Of a DNA stretch of 39,860 nucleotides, positions 36,301 to 39,860 are shown one piece after another. The stretch is from a virus. A program made the translations under genes and the position numbers. Below the pieces are notes generated by a model. It made no database searches. It saw only the letters and a list, made by a program, of their open reading frames with translations, and was not told the origin of the DNA. The first letter of the stretch is position 1; every line of letters begins with the position of its first letter. The stretch is from positions 1-39,860 of IMG/VR virus record IMGVR_UViG_3300037189_003789; one strand, written 5' to 3'.

Positions 36301-37389
36301 GCTAGATATTTTATCTCAGCTACAAACGGATCAACGACATTTACACTGTCATCAACTTATCCTACAGTGACTCCTGTTGTTACTACGTTAGGAGCTATGT
36401 ATGGACAGCAATATAGTTTGAGCGCGGCCAGCATTAATAATTATACTAATCCAACGAACTACTATATCGTTGATACTAATGGTACGGATCAAATTACACT
36501 ATCGTCAACACAAGGCGGAACTCCAGTTACGTCATCAGTTGGTACTCCTTCGGGACTCGTAGCTAACGTAGTTATTAGTCTAGTAACTTTAGACAGTAAC
36601 AGTGGACTAGCCGCCTTACAAAAATTAGTTGTTATAGGGGACGGCGGCGGTGGCCTAACTCCGGGACCATATTATATTGTCGATCCTAATGCTGGAAAAA
36701 ATCAAGTTACTATAGCTACAAGTCTTGCACTAGCTAAGGCAGGTAAACCAGTTAATACCTTAACCACTACGGTATTGTCAAATACCACATTTAGTGCAGG
36801 TGGACAGGATATTAGTATCGGATTTACTCCTTCAAATGCTGATCAAATAGATGTATTTGTTGGAGGATATAATACTGTATCTTGGGCAGCCGATACTTCT
36901 TATACTGCGGGACAAATAGTATCAACCGGTGCATACACTTATCGATGTGTCGTAGCACATACTAGTTCAACATCGTTTGGAAACGACCTTACTAACTGGC
37001 ATTTCTTTGTAGAAAATGTACGCTTGAAGAAAAATGCATATAGTGTGTTTAACATTAACCAAGCACCTTACAGCCCAGCAGGAGATGTAGCTTTCCCAGC
37101 AGATTTTATTGTTGATGGCACTACTGCAACAGTAACTTTAACAAATCCGTTGACTCTAGGAACGCAAGTTACTGTGGTTAAAAAGACAGGTATCGCTTGG
37201 GATGGCGATAAGAATACCCCAGTGAACATACTAAATGATAATTCTGCTATTGCTAACTTTATCAAGGCAGCTCCTGGAATTTGGTACACTGAATACAATC
37301 AAATAAGTAATAGTACGATCAAAGGAAATTTTGACAATACTACTGTGTTATTTGACAATAATAATACAATAACATTCGATCAAGGATAA
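21376..37389 (+). CDS. Giant multidomain baseplate/tail protein (5337 aa), at the T4 gene 7 position
   Basis: A single uninterrupted 16-kb frame, overlapping the gp6 stop as TAATG. N-terminal 1-150 (GGLGVNFLPDFYQTPANKKF; FYSWDPHIDWDKFVNFQNYY) is a conserved attachment region found in large proteins after gp6 in aquatic T4-like phages. Next are long beta-rich virion domains. Carbohydrate-binding-like modules of the CBM5/12 pattern (W-x-x-x-x-x-Y-x-x-x-x-x-V...Y-Y...W) lie near 1425, 1557, 1736, 2232, 3953 and 5170. Residues about 2136-2675 form a probable seven-bladed FG-GAP propeller. Gly-Tyr repeats (SGKGYVNAPYIMISGSG) lie near 3052-3113 and 3432-3502. Three 'GMIVKGTGF'-type modules lie near 2360 and 3775-3900. 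Fibre-like domains fill 4130-4600. A C-terminal array runs from 4714 to 5139. Probably it replaces gp7/gp8/gp10 and carries receptor-binding functions; exact homology is unknown. Confidence 0.75.
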   Translation: MANSILPPGGLGVNFLPDFYQTPANKKFLQATVDQLFQPGTITKTSGFIGRENAKAATGTDVYVKSATTPRQNYQLEPGIVIKDELDNVKFFKDYQDYINQLGVFGANTSNHARLNKQEFYSWDPHIDWDKFVNFQNYYWLPYGPDAIRIYGQQATGVSTYTVEIQSEGDVNEYLFTPNGLTLNPTIKLYRGQTYNFSVTSDANPFSIMLSRSTGTGSRYHSGVVNNGVTNGILTFTVPIDAPNLLYYQSESDIALGGAIEIYDFLDNSYIDVVNEVLGKKNYKLSNGTQLSNGMKVEFGGNVTPASYASGKYYVEGVGTAIKLVPEAILEIVTPYTKNESIEFDATPFDVSPFDDATGFATLQDYVVINRASKDHNPWTRYNRWFHKDVIITSATYNNDTPSLDQTARAVRPIIEFEADLKLFNMGTTATTDIDLVDDFTTDVFSAIEGTTGYNIDGVQLVQGQKILFLADTDPLVQNNIYEVGFVNIQGTIRITLTQIATPTLNQSTLVLQGLANQSLMYWFNGSTWIKGQQKTNTNQAPLFDIVDDNGISYSDEMTYTGTTFTGTKLFSYELGTGIADKILGFPLTYLNVANIGDIVFSFNLATDTWKWKQNGSTVTKQISAGYLSSLDYAGNKIYINGWQICNTTTTQASVRIYKNSGLTNKFNLDVYDDINNLTDLEVKLYVNGVRLEPTKWTLVKRTDYYQIVLTTPIELTDVLTIRSFSAQPINENGYYEIPLNLQNNSLNSDISTFTLGEVMDHVNSIIDNIPQTYDTTHNSIRDLGNVTQYGTKFVQHSGPLSLAIYHVTSESNNIIKALETARDDYNSFKRNFIALAGSLGVDATSTQLVELILQKLNANKPNTSPYYFSDMVPYGAATTTNLTVVDYRIKTYPLTAVFSLDKLSNKAVGVYQTSVLTKVKTQLAYGRDYTFSDQGFVVISDSLVLTNGDTITTIEYDSTDGSYVPATPTKLGMWPAYIPKIYLDTTLVNPQNVIQGHDGSIILAYGDYRDDLILELELRIFNNIKVKYDSTIFDIGNVIPGYNRKTDYSLLEFNQVLAPAFYQWSGLVGIDFTLPLSYDRSNPFTFNYSQDAAPNQTATPGYWRGIYRWMFDTDRPHLCPWEMLGFSEEPTWWASVYGPAPYTSDNLVLWDDLATGAVRQPGKPLKVLSKYARPVLTGHIPVDESGNLLSPARCGLATGLMIASTGNDFVFGDVSPIEATWRRSSYYPFSVIVASMLLTPANTFGILLDRSRIVRNLAGQLVYSDTNLRIQPADVLIPSVYTSTTRVQTAGIVNYIVDLILNIIFSNNQDAYRSYQSDLMALTPQLSYRIGAFTNQDQFNLLLESKTPSATGSVFIPKESYKIFLNSSSPTQKITYSGVIITKLSSGFEIKGYSKTQPYFFYLDYIESGVGINVGGISESFVTWTTGQQYIIGQIVKFNNAYYRTTTTNTASTKFNPSHFDALSSLPIVGGVTAKFRDSWNRTTVKVAPYGTQFSSVQEVVDFLLGYEQYLTDQGFVFDEFNEKLEAVANWSTSAKEFMFWTTQNWSTGSTVWADWMPNQPYNYSSIVRFNGSYYSAQYNILAQGDFESTQWTLLPGLSNVGSSVISLSPAAKNITFNTTLAVVDDIKNPFNRYEIFKVDSTPIHPNELDSYRIGNTVSYSPRTTDGIYCASFYLIQNEHVAIINNVDIFNDVIYNPPSGYRRERIKLSGYVTEGWYGGLDIPGFIFDGAKVQGWQPWQDYNMADVIAYQGYYYSANSFIAGSSTFTSSQWNRLSKQPSAQLTPNWTNSATQFTDFYGLEIDNFNTQQQVFAQHLIGYQKRQYLNNIIQDPVSEFKFYQGMIRDKGTQNVLNHLFGVLNADKVESLTFYEEWAIRVGQYGASNAFEDFEVIIDQNKYKNNPQGYYLSSSSNNNISYTINQLVPNDIYIKPLGYNSKPFPILTTAKQFLRSAGYVNPIDITYNIGSFDHIYDTDSNGNLKYPVSGIGNGQYIWTSFNVNSWNVYRFTDLQIRVTNVVYTSDTKTLTITTQNLIPISVGMYVGLVQVNSIAGFYKVTSVSLNSFTVVSPSTLVVPSPFTQTSQLVVYALTPQRAISIDTIDTVSLSHLDPGTLIRTDDSGNGTWAVWQYNSVYTTQDIPDVSPSTNFNFGSSLSVNRQSSILAVGDSQGSVLMYDKAGTSVKWIRRGSITSPFISNNGPITSKQIASLSAISDDGTWLVTGSPFAGYAATAYKGTYNSSLTYPIDSIVSVQNSTNNYSYYQALRAVPINTVPTNATYWFKAPYIPVSKLSGTDSTLAGQGVISIYLKDLDNNYNLIDTIVSPLPAANEHFGSSFAFGNNSLYVGATGYNNGAGRVYKLSYTTTVQVTTQYNPVGSLNSILAVSSTSGIRAGMIVQGKGFTKGQIVEAVLSPTTLSLSGTPDTGVVPTGILKFVTNSWTYDWNENYVGTASSALGTSISTSTNASTLAITSTGTVHIYKNTGSSMIALPSITGSDSYFGQGVAVSPDGNYIAISNDTEGVVSQAGGVTIYSYTNGSYTSYQTLVNHRPETNGLFGNKLAFMSDNTIAVYNKNGDSKITTGFDNNTTTFDKKSTNFVTLEVNSGRVDVYDRYNTKWVFSESLKSTNLPSDGYGTGFAVGSNQIIVSAPNATDQSLASGLVYSYGKSDGAYSWSQYEKQDLVADVSKIKKAFLYNRKLGELVTYLDIVDPLQGKIPGPAQEELTYQTFYDPANYSYSDETIESAVVDTNAFWADQEVGQLWWDLRTSKFLENNFGDPAYRNSAWNTLAQGASIDIYEWVSTNLLPANWDIQADTPEGIAMGISGKSLYGNSAYSVTQVYDNISKSFRNTYYFWVKNKRLVPPNVSGRHMAATGIASLIANPRSQGYTCLAITGVDSFSLINAAQYLKGTDVVLAVEYWTIDKVDQNVHSQWKLISNDTLVNLPKDIEQKWFDSLCGSDSAGRSVPDPALPVKLRYGIENRPRQSMFVNRIEALKEFIESVNLILSTYQTTELRDISPLERYEPIPNVIYGLYDAAVDTYAELVYASIGSFSSATVTPVIVNGSITGINIINSGKGYVNAPYIMISGSGTGANVRAIINTLGEITGAKIINGGNGYNINTQCSIRSYSVLVNSDETAGNSWSIYSYDTMTNLYSKVLTQSYDVRNYWTYRDWYSTGYNQFSAPDLTVDNFVDLNTAQDLFFRLARDGTEQPGQLIKVLNGNSGKWVLLYRYSTVISVDWTQSYQVVGIQDGTIQFNSDLYKFAGTVIGYDSNIFDNADFDVQANAELRIILNTIKNNILIEDLKKNYLDLFLSSLHYAHSEQPFIDWAFKTSFVRATHTVGTLNQPVNYPVDNLRNFQDYVSEVKPYRTKVREYISQYTGVDTDHSAVTDFDLQPNYTNNRIRPVEATYSNNSISVVDPAIRTYPWKFWNDNVGFSITEIKIVDGGSGYANIPEVIISMPTGPNSVPATAVAYITNGKVNRIVLTNIDQYGSAGKGYLSAPTITINGGLNIDGVAAKAVAIIGNSVVRSNLTGLRFDRVNQTYYLANLQQVDRFKGTGSRLQFSLSWAPDIRAGQSSVTVNSIPVLRELYTLATVTSTSAGYTQYTGKITFVTAPAAGSSVVVTYNKSQDVLTASDRIQYYYNPTTGQLGKDLTQLMTGVDYGGVIVSGLGFNIAGGWGASPYLTDSWDSRPATFNDYAVQVGANTHDFILPFTPPVGTAINIYFSRLVTQSYTSDGVSTQYAYDSTLQNVSATVVSTTTTTTVTTTYITSEVINGTTIKSGGYTLLVASTVGIVPGMIVKGTGFSKNQKVVNVINSTTLTIDNVADGFPSTDEVLTFSNIAGSFILTVASTSGLVVGDIVTATGTSSTAFAYGTAITAINSSNSVTLNQILYSTIASGTTITFTQNLVEPTTVVINASGTIQLLQAYPAGSTINIIGQRLPVRLDDPHYGLVATSTWAPGTNYAINSLVLVDSISYICKRTNIAGTTFALDFSLGYWALINSNAIIPTPVIGVSVITDVVDGGAGGASLSISFSSVVDSGTASTIEDTILDGGIINDSPTNVIEIPATFTVLEGDEFILRESTSDGSVPTPDEIYDSKIDGGNLIYSTATGIAADDIVLDGDGFVTPTSSPATEEVVPGQVVDTLAIKVYDKSPNGAANIKVNSYLTDGVTKSFAIGQTPNSPRAVIVKLGTSIKTYGTDYTVDYSNKLINFKTIPSLGQLVTVFSIGFNGNNILDLDYFIGDGVTTEFITRAPWVTLVTPLVYVNGVSATVELFETDTTYSFSHAVGLRFLTPPAIGALINYIIVSGSQQTFAITKTETVITTGASTYTLQYPIGKTLPNESNMIVRVDQSILQAPINSYYTISNNKLTYVVNPSKSLPYSTAVTDIYAYADGNRLTLGRDYTVDPAGISVIINNNVYSTYEGKQLIISIISNDGYSYNPNTSQITFAPGVIVGNTQTVEVVSSYLHDTLDIQRTAVEYSASYRLTPGSIAFYQYNAIGGGLIQLDRPVIDASYVWVTKNSALLSPGVDYKLNDDFQSLRLTQPITTADSLEIITFSSNILPSSGISYMQFKDMLNRVTYRRLNANKRTVLAEDLRWNSTQITVADASGLDQPNTANNNPGVIEIRGERIEYFQIDYSTNILSQLRRGTLGTGVYNINRAGSFVQNIGSSETIPYADTTITDTVASSGLGTPRVSGSIISTTSEVVEPIPNFAIMTTAGQLSVTPGTYYVGQVVAMSGYPIHATLTGVTSLGTAGQFSCTASPKTLVVGQTIVATGITIAATLSNIAITSTNGQFSCSSSPTPLVVGQQVTMTGLVVVTQSITGVVITGPGGQFSCTSSQIPLAIGQTITISGNFGVGSSQGSITGYTSPSTYTIVSTNGRTSFILAVIGGGALTTSIGIPTGLTYTLTAGSGSIQNYLAPATYVISETNGSTTFTLKTLGGQPLVTTTGIPAAAPTIATGLGISLTAGTITGYSGTQARYFISATNGSTTFTLSSTYPTVTPVVTTLGAMYGQQYSLSAASINNYTNPTNYYIVDTNGTDQITLSSTQGGTPVTSSVGTPSGLVANVVISLVTLDSNSGLAALQKLVVIGDGGGGLTPGPYYIVDPNAGKNQVTIATSLALAKAGKPVNTLTTTVLSNTTFSAGGQDISIGFTPSNADQIDVFVGGYNTVSWAADTSYTAGQIVSTGAYTYRCVVAHTSSTSFGNDLTNWHFFVENVRLKKNAYSVFNINQAPYSPAGDVAFPADFIVDGTTATVTLTNPLTLGTQVTVVKKTGIAWDGDKNTPVNILNDNSAIANFIKAAPGIWYTEYNQISNSTIKGNFDNTTVLFDNNNTITFDQG
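27781..29400 (+). other. Predicted seven-bladed FG-GAP-like propeller within the giant protein
   Basis: Residues about 2136-2675 contain seven blade-like repeats. Examples are NFGSSLSVNRQSSILAVGDS, SAISDDGTWLVTGSP, HFGSSFAFGNNSLYVGATGY, ALGTSISTSTNASTLAITS, YFGQGVAVSPDGNYIAIS, LFGNKLAFMSDNTIAVYNK and GYGTGFAVGSNQIIVSAP. Each has a (F/Y/L)G-x(3-4)-(V/F) turn followed by a strand of the type IAxG and a VxxYxx strand. A carbohydrate-binding-like module is inserted in blade 2 (about 2232-2281) and another module in the middle (about 2360-2439). Confidence 0.6.
35515..36790 (+). repeat. C-terminal repeat arrays in the giant protein
   Basis: Two diverged repeat families at the protein level. The first (residues about 4714-4857) has four units centred on GQFSC...PLVVGQxVxxTG. 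The second (about 4870-5139) has five units centred on Y(V/I)IxxTNGxTxFTL followed by G-x-P-x-x-T-x-x-G. At DNA level they are diverged, so they are old duplications. They look like beta-strand stalk modules ahead of the last carbohydrate-binding-like module. Confidence 0.6.
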
Positions 37390-37392
37390 GAT

Positions 37393-39860
37393 ATGACACA
37401 ACAGATAATTGCCACCGGCTCAACGGCAAATGACGGTACTGGGGATACACTTCGAAGCGCCGGCACGAAAATAAATGCAAATTTTTCGGAATTGTATGCT
37501 AACATTTATACATTGCCAACTGCACAACCTCCGGCAAATAATTTAGGTATACCGTTTGCCGGAAGACTAGGCGGAGTAATACCAGACGGTAATACGATTA
37601 CTATCACAAACGGAGTTATCAGTGCTGTGTCAAGCGCGGCCTCAGCTGGTGCATTAACTGGCACAGATTTAAAGTCAACTATAGTCAACTCGAGTTTAAC
37701 TAGTGTTGGCACCCTAACAAGTCTAGCAGTCAGTGGCCCGACAACATTATCTACATCACTAAACGGTTTGTTAAAAAGTACAAATGGTCTAGTATCCTCG
37801 GCAGTTGCAGGTACAGATTATCTAGTACGAGGAAGCCTTAGCGTTACAGTTGCTACTAATAGCGGTAACGGCAATTTAACTTATAGTAACGGCATCTTTA
37901 CATTTACACCTCCATTGCTTCCAAATTACACAGTGACGACAGCTACTGCTAGTGGCGCAGGATCATTGAGCATAAGCGGAACAGTGTTTACATACACACC
38001 TTACAGTTTGCAACCAGCCACTACAGCTACACTAGGCGGTGTTAGACCTGACGGTTCAAGTATTACAATTAATGGTAGTGGCGTAATTAGTACAAATTTA
38101 TCCGGAACAGTTGTATTTAAAGGAACATGGGACGCAAGTACAAATACTCCTACACTAGCTAGTGGAGTAGGTACGCAAGGTTGGCAATATGCTGTTAACG
38201 TTGCCGGTACACAAAATTTAGGTAACGGCTCGCAAGTTTATAATGTTGGTGATTTTGTAATTTATGACGGTGCTAACTGGATTGATATATCTGGAACTAC
38301 TGGTGTATCAACCTTTAATACCAGAGCTGGTGCAGTTACATTATCAAACAGTGATGTTATAACAGCATTAGGATTCACTCCTTACAATTCTACCAATCCA
38401 AGTGCATATCTAACAGGAGTTTCTCAGCTTCAGGTTACATCAGCATTGGGGTATATTCCAATGCAGTCAAGTGACTTAACTGTTACAACTAATGCAGCCA
38501 GCGGCTCTGGCAGTTTAAGTTATTCAAGCGGTGTGTTTACATTTACTCCTTATGCTTTGCCGACTGCGACTACAACAGTTCTCGGTGGTGTTAAGATTGA
38601 CAACAGCACAATTAAAATTACCAATGGCATTATTTCTGTTAGCAGTGCATTAACTAGTGCTACACAATTTAAAGGAAACTGGGATGCAACTAATAACTCT
38701 CCGTTACTAGGAGGAAGCCTGCCTGCAGGTGTTGTTGCTGGATGGGAATATATTGTCAGTGTAGCTGGAACCAGAGATATAGGTAATGGAAGTACAGCAT
38801 ACGGCATTGGGGACCTAGTGATTTACGATGGCTCTAAATGGGTACGTATCCCGGGCGGTAATGCTGTTACATCGTTTAACACACGTCAAGGAGCAATTAC
38901 TTTAACCAGCAGTGATGTTACAACTGCACTAGGCGGAGTACAAAATGCCAATAAACTATTAGCTGGACCGTCAACTGGTGCTGATGCAACACCGACATTC
39001 CGTGCTTTAGTGGCCGCAGATATTCCTGCATTAAGTTATATCAGTAGTGTAACAAGTCAAACACAAAATTATGTATTAGCCGCACCAAACGGATCTCCTG
39101 GTTCTCCAACATTCCGTGCATTAGTAGCCGCAGATATTCCCACACTAACCGGTTACATTAATACAAGCTCAACTGGACAAACAATTACAGACACATCGGG
39201 CACTATAAACTATTCATTGAAAATAGCAAATGGAACAACCGGTGCAGTATTTGGCATTGGTACTGGCACTAATGCATATGGTATTGCTAACGATGCTCTT
39301 AACAATAGTATCTCGGGATATGTTCCTTATACAGTGAGTGCAAGTACAATAACATTCAAAGCTGGCGCAACACCTGCTACTGCATTGAGTATTGCAAGTA
39401 ACGGTGCAGTAACTATTGGCACATTAGCAGGATTATTAAAAGGTACTAGTGGTGTTATATCAGCTGCCGCGGCATCGGATATTAATACAACATTTGGAAG
39501 TCAAACACAAAACTATGTTTATGCCGCACCAGGCACTGGTGGTAACGGTAATCCAACATTCCGTGCATTAGTGAATGCAGATTTACCGACTACAATAACA
39601 GCAACAGCCGCAACAGCTACATTAACAAGTACAGCCGCAAGTCTAGGCTATATTGGTAGCCCAATTAATACACAAGCTAGTACATATACACTAGTGATAG
39701 GCGATGTTGGTAAAACAATTTATGCTGGCGGAAATTTAACTATTCCAGCCAATGCCAGTGTAGCATTTCCAGTAGGTACAATTATCAACGTGATAGCCAG
39801 CGCAGGTATTACTATAGCAATCACAAGTGATACATTACAATGGGGCGGACAGGCCACAAG
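37393..39860 (+). CDS. Tail fibre-like protein, N-terminal 822 codons (runs off right edge)
   Basis: ATG 37393 lies 3 bases after the giant gene's stop with AGGA 7 bases upstream, so it is coupled to it. No stop occurs in frame to the window end. The N-terminus TGSTANDGTGDTLRSAG followed by TKINANFSELY is the standard attachment motif of fibre and neck proteins in aquatic T4-like phages. The shaft contains paired copies of a domain (FKGTWDASTNTP...GDFVIYDGANW at about 240-295, and FKGNWDATNNSP...GDLVIYDGSKW at about 425-480), each followed by an FNTRxGAxTL segment. It also has three FRALVxADxP units (about 535, 573, 722). The last visible part (IYAGGNLTIPANASVAFPVG) is also fibre-like. The likely role is an adsorption fibre attached to the baseplate; the receptor-binding tip lies outside the window. 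Confidence 0.8.
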   Translation, partial: MTQQIIATGSTANDGTGDTLRSAGTKINANFSELYANIYTLPTAQPPANNLGIPFAGRLGGVIPDGNTITITNGVISAVSSAASAGALTGTDLKSTIVNSSLTSVGTLTSLAVSGPTTLSTSLNGLLKSTNGLVSSAVAGTDYLVRGSLSVTVATNSGNGNLTYSNGIFTFTPPLLPNYTVTTATASGAGSLSISGTVFTYTPYSLQPATTATLGGVRPDGSSITINGSGVISTNLSGTVVFKGTWDASTNTPTLASGVGTQGWQYAVNVAGTQNLGNGSQVYNVGDFVIYDGANWIDISGTTGVSTFNTRAGAVTLSNSDVITALGFTPYNSTNPSAYLTGVSQLQVTSALGYIPMQSSDLTVTTNAASGSGSLSYSSGVFTFTPYALPTATTTVLGGVKIDNSTIKITNGIISVSSALTSATQFKGNWDATNNSPLLGGSLPAGVVAGWEYIVSVAGTRDIGNGSTAYGIGDLVIYDGSKWVRIPGGNAVTSFNTRQGAITLTSSDVTTALGGVQNANKLLAGPSTGADATPTFRALVAADIPALSYISSVTSQTQNYVLAAPNGSPGSPTFRALVAADIPTLTGYINTSSTGQTITDTSGTINYSLKIANGTTGAVFGIGTGTNAYGIANDALNNSISGYVPYTVSASTITFKAGATPATALSIASNGAVTIGTLAGLLKGTSGVISAAAASDINTTFGSQTQNYVYAAPGTGGNGNPTFRALVNADLPTTITATAATATLTSTAASLGYIGSPINTQASTYTLVIGDVGKTIYAGGNLTIPANASVAFPVGTIINVIASAGITIAITSDTLQWGGQAT
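37930..38940 (+). repeat. Tandem duplicated fibre domain
   Basis: Two diverged copies with an offset of about 550 bases. Copy 1 begins TVTTATASGAGSLSISG and copy 2 TVTTNAASGSGSLSYSSG. Both continue through FTxTPY, TLGGV/VLGGV, FKGxWDA, GDxVIYDG and FNTRxGAxTL. A shorter partial copy of the first motif (VATNSGNGNLTYSNGIFTFT) precedes them at about 37850. The copies have diverged strongly in codon use, so the duplication is old. Confidence 0.7.

Overview
This window is a segment of the genome of a T4-like (Straboviridae/Kyanoviridae-type) contractile-tailed phage. The evidence is a set of diagnostic T4 orthologues: portal gp20, prohead core protein, the start of the gp21 protease, baseplate gp6, gp25, gp53, a gp5-type spike, gp26/gp51-type assembly proteins, recombination nucleases gp46/gp47, and the late sigma factor gp55. 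Late promoters match the T4 gp55 element (TATAAATA or one mismatch). The DNA is AT-rich and several proteins resemble the versions found in exo-T-even phages of aquatic bacteria (cyanophage/pelagiphage type). The host cannot be read from the sequence. No photosynthesis genes, tRNAs, integrase or CRISPR are visible.

Layout. (1) 1-5180, minus strand, late head/tail operon: a TATAAATA promoter, then a tape-measure-like protein, portal gp20, a small conserved protein, an acidic prohead core protein, and the start of gp21 at the left edge. (2) 5209-6042, minus: an unidentified membrane protein, divergent from (3) 6093-7171, plus: a late promoter, gp26-type protein and a gp51-type frame that has no usable start codon and is reached by a probable -1 ribosomal frameshift. 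(4) 7172-7607: a hairpin-rich intergenic zone between convergent units. (5) 7608-12138, minus: a tightly overlapped early/middle operon driven by a good host-type promoter (TTGACT-17-TATACT): gp55, a 54-aa protein, gp47, gp46, an 87-aa basic protein and a SegE-type GIY-YIG nuclease. (6) 12138 to the right edge, plus: the late baseplate/tail cluster: gp48/54-like, gp53, hub protein, gp5-like spike, gp25, (second late promoter) gp6, a 5337-residue giant tail protein, and a tail fibre that runs off the window.

How it fits together. The early operon makes the recombination nucleases and the sigma factor gp55. gp55 then reads the TATAAATA-class promoters that flank the operon. One of these overlaps the -35 box of gp55's own promoter head to head, so late transcription may shut off the early operon. 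The late operons build the capsid vertex and scaffold, the tail tube and its length determinant, and the baseplate with an unusually large multi-domain adsorption apparatus.

The most interesting points are the probable gp26-gp51 programmed frameshift, which would be a T4-type counterpart of lambda G/GT; the 16-kb giant gene with a predicted seven-bladed propeller and six carbohydrate-binding-like modules; and the early/late promoter overlap.
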